Shown one piece after another: positions 23,802 through 37,450 of a DNA stretch of 64,000 bases (within the stretch, counting starts at the first letter, position 1; each line of letters starts with the position of its first letter). The stretch lies in the NCBI GenBank assembly GCA_027943335.1, contig BSBK01007860.1:496001-560000 (forward strand), in the 5' to 3' direction. Under the pieces are notes generated by a model that was not told where the DNA came from, searched no databases, and saw only the letters and a program-made list of their open reading frames with translations. The position numbers were made by a program, and so were the translations under genes. Source of the stretch: Chamaecyparis obtusa. Its lineage: Eukaryota > Streptophyta > Pinopsida > Cupressales > Cupressaceae.

Positions 23802-25542
23802 TGCTTTTGGGAAGAGACATACTCTCTTCCCGATGTCATTTTTCTTTGACCAACCTCACTACTAGCCATTTGGATCAAAGACTTTGTGGATTTTCGCCCT
23901 TTTTTCCTCTATTCACCTACCTTGATTTTTGAGTTTGTGGCCTCCGATTGAGAAAGTGTTCTAATCTCTGAGAATCCTTGCAACTTGTCCAAAATGAGAA
24001 GGTCTTCCTCCTATTCCAAGCCCAACTCATTCTCCATATCAGAATCCATTTCCCCTTCACTAGAATCTTGGCCAAAATCAAGATTGTGGATAGGGGAGAT
24101 TTGGATGTCTTTAAAAACCTTCTCATCAGGGGCAACCACCTCATTAGCCACTGAGTAAGGGAGATCAAGATCATCCATTGGAATAAATCCAAGATGGCTA
24201 TCGAGACCCACCCACATAACAGCCCCATCAGCCATAGAAGACAAACCAACTTCCTCATTTTGGATGATAGGCCTCACTTCATTAGTGACCATTTCAAGGG
24301 CCACTGAAATACCTAAACTGACATCCAAAGATAGGGGAAATGATTCCTAAATTTGTTTTTGAGCACTATCCACCATAAGAGGGTCAGCCATGGGCTGATC
24401 TCCAACATTTTCCTCCGCCACCAAAGGATCCATAGTGTCATTTTGCTGAAAACTGGGGATACTTTGACATTCCCAAGCTGCTGCCAAAGCTAATAAATCA
24501 GTGCATGACCACTCTTGAACTTTATATTGCTGCTCCGATAACCTCAAAACCCGATTTAATAACCTAGTCTCCTCCAGGGCCTTCCCTTTGCCTTTAGCCA
24601 AATCCATACACCCCAAGGATTCATGTTCTTCACTTAGGCAAACCTCACAAACCAGAAGCTCCTCCTCAAAAGACAGAGGTTACCGCCAAACACCTTCCGC
24701 AGTAAACAGCTCCACCATTTTTGGTAACGGGTGACAACTATTCCAAATGATGCAAATTCTTCGGAACATCTGCAAGGAAACTTTATCCACCATTTCCATA
24801 GCCTTAACATAGGTTCCCAGCTTGTCCCTGATGCATTGATAAGTCTCGGTATTCCAGTACTCCTGAGGGAGGTTTCTATGACCTACCCAAATTGGAAAGG
24901 TAAAAATGGTTTCCTTTGTCGGATCAAAATTAGGTACCCATTGCTTTAGATAAAAACCTTTCCCCTCTAAAAAATAAGGCCCATTACTTAAAATCCAATC
25001 TCGATCCTGGGAGCTATCCACCACAACAACCAGAAACCCATTCTCTAAAAATTTTAGGCTTTTGATAGAACCCCACTGTTTCACACACCAGAACTTAATC
25101 TTGCTAACAGCAAGCCATGCACCTCCCCATTTTAAGAAAAAAACATGGTCTTTAAGAAAACTCACCATGTCCAAGACCGACGGATTTGAGATATTCAAAC
25201 CCACCACTCTACACCGTTGAATCGCAGGTTCCTCATCTTTACTTTTTTCTTGATCCAAAGCAATCTTAGGCCTCAAAAAATTTTGTGCCACATGACTGAA
25301 ATCCACATGCCCACCCAGGGCCGTAGAAGTGAAGCATCTGACTAAGTGGCTACCAAAGCCATTCCCCTTGCTCCTATGCCCAAACGAACTGTCCACCTTG
25401 AAATATTTCTGATCTCTGCGAGACCGGTCCTGTAGTCTGCCTTTTGAGAAACTCACAGACCATTGATGTTCAAAAGGGCAGAAAGGCCATCCGACATCTT
25501 TGTAATCCCTACCAACATGTCTTCAAAAAGGGCCCCTTCCAT
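23798..25542 (-). pseudogene. LINE ORF1: DUF4283 RNA-binding protein with CCHC zinc knuckle
   Basis: One minus-strand frame runs from ATG at 25542 (MEGALF, then TGA where Arg is likely) to TGA at 23798. It carries a DUF4283-type region (about 25.2-24.7 kb: VGLNISNPSVLDMVSFL, WGSIKSLKFLENGFLVV, FPIWVGHRNLPQEYW) and a perfect CX2CX4HX4C knuckle (CEVCLSEEHESLGC near 24.63 kb). Then comes a long acidic C-terminal region (SSEGEMDSDMENELGLE). ORF1 proteins of plant L1 elements bind element RNA in the ribonucleoprotein particle. In-frame stops lie at about 25524 (TGA), 24680 (TAA), 24347, 24011 and 23909 (TAG). Because every segment stays in one frame, decay is by point mutation rather than indels. 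Confidence 0.88.
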
Positions 25543-25659
25543 TGTGTACCTTTTGGTTCCAAAAATCCCCTTGAGAGCGATCCGAGCGTCCTGACCTGTG
25601 TGCGGGCCCGAGCGTTGACCCTGGTCTCCAATGGTCCATTTTTAGTCTCGCACTACCTA

Positions 25660-25675
25660 TATGTATTTGAATGTT
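25660..25675. repeat. LINE target-site duplication, right copy
   Basis: TATGTATTTGAATGTT, identical to 18403-18418. It marks the 5' end of the LINE. Confidence 0.95.
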
Positions 25676-27170
25676 ACATAACTGTTCCTTTCATATTTAA
25701 TCCTCAATGTACTTTATAATAAATATTTAATTTAAATTAAAGCATTAAATAATCATTCTATGACATTTAAAACATATATTGGTGAAAACCCCTAGTAACA
25801 TATTCATCCATATGATAAGAAACAAATCCATGTGACCACTAGCACATACCTTAGTGAATCAACCAAAACATCTTAATAACCATTGGCACAAACATTAGTG
25901 AATCACATGAAATCATAATAAGATCAATATAACAAGATATCCTCAGATGTAAAATAAACTAGATATCATCGTATAGCCTCATGTTGCATCACAGTAGGAA
26001 TAAAATGCATACATGGACATCATTAAACATGAGTATAATCTATCATCTGCATCCATAGTGATATAGGTATAAGGATAAAATTACAAACCTGTGTCACACT
26101 TTTATAAAGGAAAATGTCAATAACACACAAATTATTCAAATTTAACGACATAAATGTGGAATTTGTGTTTAGAATTTGAAGATGATGTAAACTGATGAAA
26201 TGTGTAAAATTGGATAAAATTTATGCCTATAATTTTTATTTTTATTTTTGAACAAGAATTGACACATTTTTTTAAATTTTTGAAGTCCATTTTTCAATTG
26301 CTAAAAAATGATGAAAATCTGGGGTCTACTTCCTGCCAAACAAGTATATACAAATAATTTTTTTCCTCTAATTTCAAAATATGTTATAGATGATATGTAT
26401 AGCTAGTGTATAAAAGAAGAAAGACTTGTTTTCGATGTATATTCTCTCCGATATAACTACTCAAAGTCGAACATATTTGAAATCGACAGTTTTCATTTTC
26501 CATCAAGTTTCCCCTATCAAATCAACACCATTTAGAAAAAAAATTACACATTCTTGAAGGGGACTCTCTCCTGAAGTGTTAAATATAAATTTGAATTTTT
26601 TTTGGTATGATTTACTATTTTTTTCTTTATTTGAAACATCTTCTCAAATGTTAAAATACATACTTGCACAGTATTTTAAAATTATAATATATTAGATCTA
26701 ATTAAAATTCTATAAAACTTATATGATAATAATCTTGACTCTAAGCTCTACAAAAGAGTATTTTTATATTTTAAAAAACATCATTAAAAAGAGTAGGAGT
26801 TAATGAAACACCACTTTTCTGAAATAATTTTATTTCTTTCGTAATTGGACCCAAATTGATATAAAACATCCATTTAATAGATATTTCTAATTGGAAAAGT
26901 TGAAGCACTTATCTAATGAATCTAGGTAGACCATATGTTTGAAAAAAAATAATTTTTAGTTAGAAATACTCAAATTCAGCCGTAATGATAAGTTAGCCTG
27001 AAATGTGACACAACTTTGTGCTTTTACCCATAAGAAAAAATGTAACTGAAACCAGGTGCATCCCACAATGCCAATACAAGATAATGATATATGAAGAGTC
27101 CTAAAATCACACCAAGAGTCTAGCTCAGATCAAAATAATACAAAATAGAACGCAATTGCAAGAGGCACTG
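25676..27170. other. AT-rich spacer, nothing recognised
   Basis: Continuation of the pre-insertion sequence left of 18403. No gene or RNA seen. Confidence 0.45.
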
Positions 27171-27587
27171 CAATGACAAGGCATATGAGTACATATGATA
27201 GGATAGGAGAATGCTTGATGTCCCCATTATGGTAGAATAGAATACTATCAAGTATACACATGTGCAAAATTATGTGTGGGAAACCATAATGCCCCCAATA
27301 TGATGGGATATCTCATGATAAGGAAACAATGAGCCTAAATGTAAAATATATAAATATTAAGGATACCAAATAATGTGGATATATATGAACATGTATAGTT
27401 AATGTAGGGATACATGGATTAATGTATGCAAATGTGGGTGGATATGGATGGGAACTAAGAAAGTGACCTTCGAACATATCACAAAGTGTTTAATGTGATT
27501 TGTAAGCATACATTTAGGAATTATTTCATAATGGTCCCAAAACTAAATGAGAATTAGCACATGTATTGCTAGTTTCACCATTACATT
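27170..27587 (-). mobile_element. Relic LTR related to 6840-7253
   Basis: Shares 'AA.TAAATG.GAATTAGCACA...TTTCA.CATTACATTT' with 7212-7256 and ends at the same ACATTT junction. Coding parts are missing and the left boundary is uncertain. Confidence 0.4.
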
Positions 27588-27639
27588 TAGCTTTTATTTA
27601 AGCATTGTCAAGTTGATTGTTTTTAATTATGTATATATA

Positions 27640-27975
27640 TCAAGGTGACAAATTATAATTATAAATGACTATCTAGTAGAGAATTTATTAGTACAAAAAT
27701 TCATTTAGTAGACAATATATAAATTATAAATATTTGTTAAGTTGACAATTTATAATTATAATTTGTTGTCAAGTAACTATTTAGAATTATAAATGCTTCT
27801 CTAGTTAATAATTCATGATTGTAAATATTTGTGTAGTTGACAATATATAATTACAAGTATTTATCCACTTGACTATTTTTAATTACAATAAGTTGTCATT
27901 ATGACAACTTACAAATATAAATTTTTTTCTAGTTGACAATTTACAATTATAAATGTTTGTCTAATTGACATTTTG
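27640..27975. repeat. AT-rich minisatellite built on TTGACAATTTATAATTATAAAT
   Basis: About eight degenerate copies of a 40-48 base unit: a 'GTTGACAATTTA' part, an 'AATTATAAAT' part and a 'GTCTAG' part. They occur at intervals from 27645 to 27970. Confidence 0.8.
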
Positions 27976-28679
27976 AATCATTTTAAGTGATTTTCATTGG
28001 ATTTGTTGATGCCAACAATTTAGATATTTCTTTAAAGATTGCAGATTATAATGGTGTGACCACTCAAAAAATTTACTATTGTTCTTAGTAAACAATTTAT
28101 AAATATAAATATAAATATATATCCGAATGACACTATACATTACTTTTTAGTTGTATGGCATTAGGTTTGTCAATGTCTCATTAAAGAAATCACATTATAA
28201 TGGTCATGCTCGGTGATGGGCATTTGAACAAATGTAGGGTTAGAATGTTAGGGATAGGAGATATTTGCCTTTGGATTTATTTCATATGTTAGAGCAATTA
28301 GTTGTGGAAGACAAGAATGTTTAAATAATTATTCTTTGTTGGGTTGTTGGCCATTCTTGCTTTGTAAATCTCTTTTGGGTTTAATAAATTCTTATCGCTT
28401 TTTGTGAGGTCACAGTGTAATGATGTTATCATTCTAAAAAGATGCTATTGATCTAATACAGATAAGACATATTTAATTTATAGTTTATAAGATTTGTATG
28501 ATCTATTAACTAACAATTTATTAATTATTTTTTTAAAACTTTTAAAATGTACCTTGTTAGAACATAATTTTTAAATAATAATTAGATTTTTACTTATTTT
28601 TTATAATATGACAATGATATTTAACAGATTTGTTTTAAAGATTTTCTAATTAATTTATAAATTATAAATTTACAAATAT

Positions 28680-28796
28680 TTGTTTAATAAAAAAATTGAA
28701 CTAAGATCAAAACGTACAAAAGTACAAACCTTGAGGTTACTGAGCTAATCTGATTTGTGTTTACTCTAATAAAAAAATTAGTATTTGCAATATGCA

Positions 28797-28861
<65 letters not shown>

Positions 28862-30125
28862 TTGCATAGAGGCATGTTTAGGGTAATCATTTAGTGTCTA
28901 CCAATTTTAGAGTAACATGTTTGTCATTACATAGATTATGAAATAACATATTTTATTCCTCTGTGTTTTGGTTTCTAGAAGTTTGGCATGGCATTTATTG
29001 GTAATAGCATCTTACCACTTTATTTTATTTTATGTTTTGTATATTATAATGTGATTTTATTAAAAGACATTATTGATTTTGTAAATATTTTTGAAATTAT
29101 GTGTAAAAAATTAGAGGTCTATTTAATCACATTAAGAGTTTACTAAATTTGTGATAGCTACAAAATGGTAGAGCCAAGAAGATTGTTTAAGTCAAACATA
29201 GAGGCAACCAAGGAAGTACGTCAAAATAGAAGAAAAAGACACGGTGGGTATATAAAAAACAAAGCATGGGAAATTTCAACTACTATTTGGAATAAAATAT
29301 TATTAGAGTATAAATGTATTGAATTTTAGTATATGTTTATTTATCTTTTATGTTTAATTGAAATGGAATTTAATAGTGTAAGAAAAAGAAAAAGAAATAT
29401 ATTTTTATATTAACTTATCTTTATTAAATAATTGTAAATTTTTTATATATAATTAATTTAGACTAAACAAAATGATAGTTTAATATTGTGTATAAATTAA
29501 TGTTATTTTAGATCATTGAATGTTACGAGATTATCATATATCTACTATATGAAATACCGATGCAAGAAAGAGGTTAATGAATATATAAAAGAAAAAAAAG
29601 TAAGAGGTTAATGGATATAGATTACATTCATATAAGTATAAAAAATTGTAATCTCAGTGTCTTCTTTGTTTAAGATTCTATGTAGAACTACAATCTGTCA
29701 ATAATTGATTTTGTATATGTGGTTCAATTCTTTGCCATACAAATCCAATCATTAATGTGTGTGTTTTTATTTGATATGGTGTAGGCTTCTAATATCAGAT
29801 TCATTGTATTATTTTCATTACTCTATGCTAACTATTAAGGGTTATTAGTACTTACAAATTTACCTTAAAAAAACCTTAAGATCCCAAGGGCCGTGGTTGT
29901 CTAGTTGACTCCTTTCATTGGACCATCTTAATGGTCTTGATAAAGCTTGGTAGGCAACTAAAAAGTATACATGTGTTATCTAAACATTAATATTGATGCA
30001 AATAATTGTTAATTTTTGAAATTTCAAAACTAAAATGTTCCTATTGAATGTTCTTTGTATGCTTTAGAACTCTAATAATAATTGGATATATTTTAATGCT
30101 CAAATGAATGTCTTTGTAATGGGAA
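28680..30125. repeat. Diverged dispersed repeat, copy 2 (uninterrupted)
   Basis: Collinear partner of 3200-4226 plus 6562-6830. It has no MULE-type element where copy 1 is split (near 29845). It contains the (TA)n run at 28803. No reading frame of note. Confidence 0.65.
28803..28857. repeat. (TA)n microsatellite
   Basis: About 27 uninterrupted TA dinucleotides. Confidence 0.97.
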
Positions 30126-32761
30126 CCCTTGAAGCAAAGGGTTATATATGCACTAAACTTTTTTTTTGAAAGATAAGATATGAATTACATACAAGTGCAT
30201 TGTATAACCATAACATAAGATCAAAGGTTAAATTTACAAGAAGTAACTCAACCAAGAGTTGAAAAGGGCGAGGATTCTCTACCAAGATCACTTATACTAC
30301 AAAGGCTCAACATTGCACTTCTTTAACTTGAAGGGATAATCAAAGCTCAACCAAAACACCAACCATATGAGCGACATGATTTCCATGATGTTGAGATCTT
30401 AAATATAAATGGAAACCAAGGTCACATACCCCAACTAGACTACATTCTCACCTTCAACAAGGTGATAATGAACCCGAAAAGTGAACATCGTCCTACAACC
30501 AAATCCATATCCAATATTAGGAGGGTAAGGTACACTCATATATATCATGTCCTTGTAGCCTAAAGCTAGGAATAACACACCAACAATAATCCTCTAGCAA
30601 ATAAATCTCAAACATGGAGTCTCACTTAGAGGGGATAACATAACCAATATAATACCCCATATATAATCATAAAAATACATAGCCAAGGGAGTGTCAAAGA
30701 ATAGAAAGGAGACTCTCTCTGTCCCCACACTGCTCCACCCAAAAGATGATTTGGGGACCCCACAACAAGAATGACCCCCTAAAAAATCACCAAAAATAAT
30801 AAACAAAATAGTGGTGCATCAAACACCTCCACAATCACTCTAATAGAGGCAAGCACATCAAAAAGACATGGTCATCAAGACCCACACTAAGGGTTAAATC
30901 TCATAGGTGGACTAAGTCACACCCAACCATCCCAAAATGAATAATTCCATAAAAGGACATATGCAAGCCCTTGAAATGACAAAAACTAGAATCTCAATAA
31001 GCATACACGCTAGAAATCAATGCAAGAATTCAAGCTCAACCAAGAAAACACAAGATAAGCATTGAAATTAACAAAAATATAAAATTTATATCATGATTTT
31101 AACCAATGCTCGAAATAAGGTTTTCTGGAAAAAAAAAACCATTCATTTTTTAATGATTTACATAAAGTTCATGCAACTATAATCTTGTCTAACATCGTAT
31201 ACATCTACCAATAATCACACAATACATCTATAACATCCTTAGAAAGAGCATTTACAAATCCATGCATCTTTAAATCAATTAATGATAACATGCATTACTT
31301 TTCATGTACATAAAAATATTGCTCATAATCGTAATGAGAAAACATACCAATTAACATTGTTATAGTAAATTCAACAAACATAAATATAGTTTGTTCTTTG
31401 TGATGTTCTCCCTTACACATACTATCATAGGTCTGCATTGAACATGATAGAGTCACAAAACAAAAGATAGGGCATAAATACCAAACATCTAGAATAGTCA
31501 CCAAGAAAAAAAAAAGAGGGAAAGACCAAATGGGGGAATCATCAATTCCAATAGTAAATCTAAAAAATGTGCACATTTCAATAATAAATTGAACATGAAG
31601 AATGTCACAAATAGATAGATAGAAAAGTTTTGGTGACTAGCCCGAGCATAATAAATACCAAAAATTCAATTCTATCCCACACAACATATGGAATAATCCA
31701 CCGAGACAAATAAATAAGCCATCAATCATGAAACACATTCACGAAACATTGTGATGATTAATAGTCACCTAAGACAGAGTAACTGTTGCATGGTACCGAG
31801 GAACACAACATCTCAACAATGCTAGATAACATACCCACACACATCAAATAGTGAACCATATAAGATCTCAATCATAGGCATAACTATAATTCTTATAAAT
31901 GCAACAATATTCTTTCCTAATCCAAATTGCTTTAAATTTTTCCATGCAATGCAATATGTCCATTAGGTAGGGTTTCAATTAGGAGGAAGTCTAAGAATAA
32001 AATCAAATCATATATTGAAAAATAACCGCCCCAATTCTCCAGGCACATAACATGCATGAGGGTAATTACAACCACAAGGTGAAACACACACAGGGTTGGA
32101 ACATGAAACTTTCTCTCTTAGAGTGGGTGTTCAACACACTCACAAAAGAGACGTTACACAATGATAGTTCAAGGAATGATTGGCTGAAAACCACAAAGGT
32201 TCTTCCCACATTTGGGGTATACACAACTTGCATCATGAGTCACCAAAATTGGCTATAACATTGAAACACATCCTACCTCGCCATTTTAGGGTAACCATCT
32301 CTACATCAAACAAGTGATGGATAATCTCTACTTTCACTATGGCCTCATTGCACTCAATGCAAGGTCACAAAGGAAAAAATTCTAAATTCACATAATTCCA
32401 TTAAATGAAACAATTCTACAAGATGTTTCACATCACAAATACATAAGTTTACCAAAATATTAAGCAACCATATAATTTAGGGAAATAAGTCATTAACCAA
32501 ATTATCTATCATATAATGTTAATTTTCACTTTACATAACCAAAGAATGTGTCTTTTCATATTTACAATGGTGCATAGCTATTTCTCTACTAAAGGAATGC
32601 ATAACAATGCAAGAAATAAGATGCCAACATATAACCAACATGAATCGTTTCAATCATCCAAAATCCCTTGATGGTTTTGAATCCCTTGTTAGATCCCAAT
32701 TTCTTATCAGTTAGATTTTTAATGTTCTTTTGTATCAGGATAACTACATAGGTTAGGGGTG
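30126..32761. other. AT-rich spacer, nothing recognised
   Basis: Numerous short frames without family features. The last bases are the target of the gypsy insertion. Confidence 0.4.
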
Positions 32762-33955
32762 TGTGTGTGAATTTTGTACCTAGCTGTAGACACAACACTT
32801 CAGTAAAACATTAGAGGTTAGCAAAAACTGAAATCTGCAAGTAATTGAAACTATGCTAACCAGGCGATTTACTGCCTTCTGGTAGGTGTGAGTATGATGT
32901 TCTCAGATTAGAATCAAGATTAGTGACCTTGACAACACCTAAACGAAGGATTTGAATGCAGAATCTAGATATGAGATGAATGCAAATTAATCTATATTTT
33001 TTGGTTTTTCATGCAATAATATGAAATAAACTGATATGAATCTATTCTAATATGAAAATTGATATGCTAAAATGATCTAACAATAATATTCTAAATGATA
33101 TGGATACTATGCAAAAACAATGAAAATCTCACAACAACTCGAATTCTCAAGATCGATTCTTGAGTCTCCAATTTGACAGTGTGAGTGTGCAATTCATGGA
33201 TGGATCTTAAATGAAGAGCTGAAGCCTTAATTTATAGAAATCTAGGGCTTTGGAGGTGCATGAAAAAAAACCATAAATCACTCAAATAACTCAGGTTGAT
33301 TTTTGAGTTATTTTTAAATAAAGGATAATTAACTCACAAAAACATGCAAAAGCAGAGTTTAACTCAAAATAGAGTTTAGATTTAATTGATAATTGATAGT
33401 TTTCTGCTTTTCTGATTGTGCATGTTTTATTTCTGAATTAATTTAATAATAAAATGATTTATTTCCAACTTAATTGATTTTGAAAAATAAAACAATTGAT
33501 TTATGGGTTAATCAATTATTTTCAAACTTTTATTCAAAAACAATATTATTAAAAATTGACAACTTTCTTTAATTAATTAAATAAGAATTTAATCAATTAT
33601 TCATAGGAATTTGGATTTATTGTCAAAATTAAATAATACAATTTAGGAATAAATAGAATTAACTTCAATTAAACAATTAAGTGGCAAAATTAAATCTAAT
33701 TAATTAAATATTTAGAATATTCAATTAATCAAACTTTAGGATAAATAGGATTTATCGCCAAATAATCATTAAATTAAAGATAATTATGATAATTAGGAAT
33801 ATTACTAGGAATATTCCCCGATGCAGAATTTATGATAATCAATTAGGATTCGATGATGTTCAGATGTGCCTTAGGTTAGGACTTTGATGTTGATTTCGTT
33901 CGATGTGTTGATATAAGAGGTTAATGAACTTATAGCCCATTTTTGGGGTATTACA
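32762..33955 (-). repeat. Gypsy 3' LTR
   Basis: On the minus strand it begins TGTAATACCCC and ends AATTCACACACA. It is collinear with 46098-47294 over its whole length. Confidence 0.95.
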
Positions 33956-33970
33956 TTTTGCCCCTCTTTG
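33956..33970 (-). promoter_or_regulatory. Gypsy polypurine tract
   Basis: Minus-strand CAAAGAGGGGCAAAA directly before the 3' LTR. It is the primer for plus-strand DNA synthesis. Confidence 0.85.
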
Positions 33971-36331
33971 AATTACTGTGCGAAGCGCAGTGGTTCAAAG
34001 ACAGTCCGTGTATGATGTTGAAACTGATGTTTGAAATTGAAATTGATATGAAACAGAAATTGTGATATGAGATTTGAAGATATTAGGTCCTGAATGACCA
34101 AAGATAATGTTAACTATAACAGCAATGAACCGATGATCATGAAAAAGTGTCAAAATGCCTGATTCTGAACCTTATGATTGCGAAGAAGTGAGTGACTGAT
34201 TCCAGACCCGATTGTCGATAAGAATCGCATTGGTATCACATCTGAACCCTTCAGTTACGAAGAACCAAGGAAATAACACTAATGAACCGATGGTTGTACA
34301 AAATTGATACAATTTACAAGATTAAGAGAATACCAGATTGATATGGATCTTGATGAATCTGATATGCCCCAAGCGATGATTGATTTTCCCTGAGCGATGA
34401 GGTCTTTATGATGAATCAACAACTAGATGTGGTTATTGTCTTGATTATTGAGGAAAGATATGATATCAATAAAGATATGATTTCAGATTTAGATTACAGA
34501 CTTTGAATGATGTTTAATTTCATGCCCCCTTCAGGATTAAAATGGAAATCTGACAAGAAAAGTCAGCGTTGATAGTTTGGAAGCATGCGAATTGAGTTGA
34601 GATTTGGTTATACACATTCGAGAATGCATTTTGCATCATTTAGAGGCCCTAGAGACCAAGTTTGACTAGGTGAAACTATGAGTTGACCATAGTTGACCAA
34701 GTTGAAATTTTGATAGTTTGACATAAGATAATCAGTTAAGTTGAATTCTAAATTTTTGTGATGATTAGAAGGTCAATTATGCAAGTAGTTAATAATATGA
34801 ATAATCTCAGATTTTGATTTTGATCCCGAAAATGGATTGTACTTGCTATTTTGTTGGATGGACCTTCGTGTAAGATTCAACTCTTGTTAGATTGGAAGAG
34901 GTGATTGAAGAATCATTTAAGCGTTGGAATTTATTCAGCCATTGTGAGATCATGCAAACATGCAAAAATGCAAAGAGACATGCAATATGAAATGCAACCT
35001 AAGACCTAGGACCTAGTCACTAATCATGTGTCGGTCATTCTCATCATTGAATTTTTAGGTAACCGAATAAATCAATACAATGCCCACTAGTTATGAAACC
35101 ATAGACATATGAATATTGATTTGTATGCATAGGAACCAATACAACATCCACTAGTCAATCAACCATAGATATATGAATATTGATTTTGTTTTCGAAATGT
35201 CGAATTAGATATAAGCACCAAGGCACAAATGCCAGGATGACCTAAATATCATGTCCATTTTGATATAGCAATTTTTATAAGCATCAAAACATAAATGTCA
35301 TAATGAACTGAATATGCCTTGCATTCAAACACATCAAACAGTCAAGTGATCATTCTAAATCCAATGTGAATTACCCGTAGTGACCCTTTATCATTCACAT
35401 CCTTAGGTAAGATCACGTTTCACAGTAGGAGAAAGAACTCACTCAAAAAGACAATAGTTAGATCAAACTTCCTTGAATTTTTTGGGTATCAATGGTCGAG
35501 GTATGCATGGCCATCCAATTCGAGATAGAGGCTCTTACAGTCGGACACCATTTCAATCCAAAATTTTGAAAGTTGTTAGATTTTCACATACAAGCAAAAA
35601 ACAAGGAAAAGATTATGCCCCCAGTCATCACTCTCTAAACCTATAAAGGACATCATCAAGAGCTCGAAGGGACATAATAAACAAAAATCTCAATGCGAAT
35701 CAGTAAGCATACAAGGAGATAAAAGCATGAAGAAGCATAGATTGTTTTTAGTTTTTAGTTTTCAGTTTGATTGTGTTGTTGTAGATGCAAAATCCTTTCT
35801 GGAGATAAGACTGACTGACTAAATCGGATGAAGCTTCAAAGGACTCTAACTAGACATGACACATCTAGGATATACTGGAGACCATAGGATATGACATTAA
35901 TTGCCCCTAAGTATTAAGCATTGATAGGATATAGATGCTTGAGCTAATTGGTGTACTAACTGACTTTATTGAAACAAGGATATATACAAACTAAAGCAAG
36001 ATGGAAAGTTGGGAAAGACCAAGATTGTGCTGATAGATGGAGCATTTTGAAACAAGTGGCACCCGTTTGTTGGGTTTTCACCATCTTGGTAGAGATTCTA
36101 TTTTTTCTACCAAGGCGCTTGTTTCCAGGTTTTCACCAAGGCACTTTTCCTTTTTCTCATTTTTTTTTTCTTTTTTTCATTTTTCCAATTTTTTTGTACT
36201 TTTGATATTTTTTACTTTTTTTGTGAATCATCAAGGCCCTTATTGCTAGGTTTTCACCAAGATGTTCATTTCTTTAGGACTTTTCCAATTTTTATGATTT
36301 TTTCAGGACATTTTACCATAGACTGAATGCC
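33971..36331 (-). other. Gypsy 3' non-coding region
   Basis: 2.4 kb between the end of integrase and the PPT, with no open frame. The part 36065-36270 (plus strand) has three copies of GGTTTTCACCA and T-rich tracts. Confidence 0.6.
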
Positions 36332-37450
36332 TTAGGCATAGAATTTCTTCAGATGGAGAACATTGATTGGTTCTCGGAGCTGTTCTCCCTCAGTCATTGA
36401 GAGTTGATAGGCATGAGAGCAAAAAGTAGTAGTGATTACAAAGGGACCCAACCGGTTGGGTTCAAACTTCCCCTTGCATTCTTAATGTGATTGATTTTTA
36501 GGATTCTCTCTCAAGACTAGATCACCAGCCTAAAATTCTCTGTGTCTGACTTTCTTGTTGTAGCCTCTAGACATTCTCTTCTGATATACTCTGAGATGAT
36601 CATACGCTACTTTTCTACGCTCATCTAGTAGTTCAAGTTCTTGCAACCTAGACACTCTGTAGTCATCATCAGTTACTAGCCCATGCATTCTGATTCTTAG
36701 TGATGGGATTTCAACCTCAATAGGTAGTACCGCTTCAGACCCATAAACTAAAGTGAAAGGTGTAGCCCCAGTAGGTGTTCTGATACTTGTTCTATAGGCT
36801 TAGAGAGCTGGATTGATCATGAGATGCTAGTCTCTTCCTATTTTATTAACTGTACGATGCAAGATTTTCAATAAATTCTTATTAGAAGCCTCTACTTGTC
36901 CATTCCCTTGAGGATAGTAGATAGATGACCAATGTTGTGTAATCTTGAATTTGGCACATAAATCATCTAAGTCTTTATTCTTGAATTGTCCACCATTATC
37001 TATGATTATGGAATGAGGTATCCCATATCTGCATATGATATAGTTCAATATGAACATAGAGATTTATTTTCCAGTTGCTTGTGTCAAAGGGACTGCTTCT
37101 ACCCATTTTGTAAAATAATCTATAGCTGTGATTATATGGGTATGTCCATTAGAATAATGAGGATGTATAGCTCCTATAAGATCAAACCCCCATTGATGAA
37201 AAGGCCATTGTGTAGTAAATGGAATTAGATCTCTCCCTGGAGCATGAATTAAGTTTCCATGCACTTGGCATTTTTGATAGTTCTTAGCAAACTTGATAGA
37301 CTCTTTCTCCATTTCAGGCCAATAGTACCCAGCCCTAATAAGTTTTTGAGCTAGTGTTAAACCGTTCAAGTGTGACCCACAAATACCATCATGGACTTCC
37401 TCTAATGAACATTGAGACTCTTCCCATTCTAAACATCTAAGTAGTGTACC
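36332..37450 (-). pseudogene. Gypsy integrase
   Basis: Minus-strand integrase region of the polyprotein. An HHCC-type N-terminus reads EEVHDGICGSHLNGLTLAQK, then KNYQKCQVHGN, where the first Cys of CXXC is Tyr. The catalytic core shows GFDLIGAI (D), IIIDNGGQFKN (D) and GQVEASNK (E), the spacing of a DDE core. The C-terminal part ends in REPINVLHLKKFYA and a TAA at 36332. In-frame stops include TAA at 37064, TAG in REF*AGDLVL and a TAA shortly after. Integrase would insert the cDNA into nuclear DNA; this copy is non-functional. Confidence 0.92.

Larger units (their letters stand above)
18417..25659 (-). mobile_element. Full-length L1-type LINE retrotransposon
   Basis: A 7.2-kb minus-strand element bounded by a perfect 16-bp target-site duplication and ending in a short A tail (T run 18417-18426 on the plus strand). 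An AATAAA signal on the minus strand (18445-18450) lies about 20 bases upstream of the tail. Order on the minus strand: short 5' UTR, ORF1 (25542-23798), ORF2 (23801-19585), a third open frame (19335-18727) and a 3' UTR. ORF1 and ORF2 overlap as ATGA. Both carry nonsense codons and ORF2 one frameshift, so the copy is inactive. The complete 5' end is unusual, since most plant LINE copies are 5'-truncated. Confidence 0.95.

Noticed and set aside
26090..27050. Possible short TIR element around GTGTCACA motifs
   Set aside because: Inverted similarity is limited to about 10 bases, which is not above chance in this AT-rich DNA.
35969..36249. Phe-rich ORFs
   Set aside because: T-rich tract in the gypsy 3' non-coding region.
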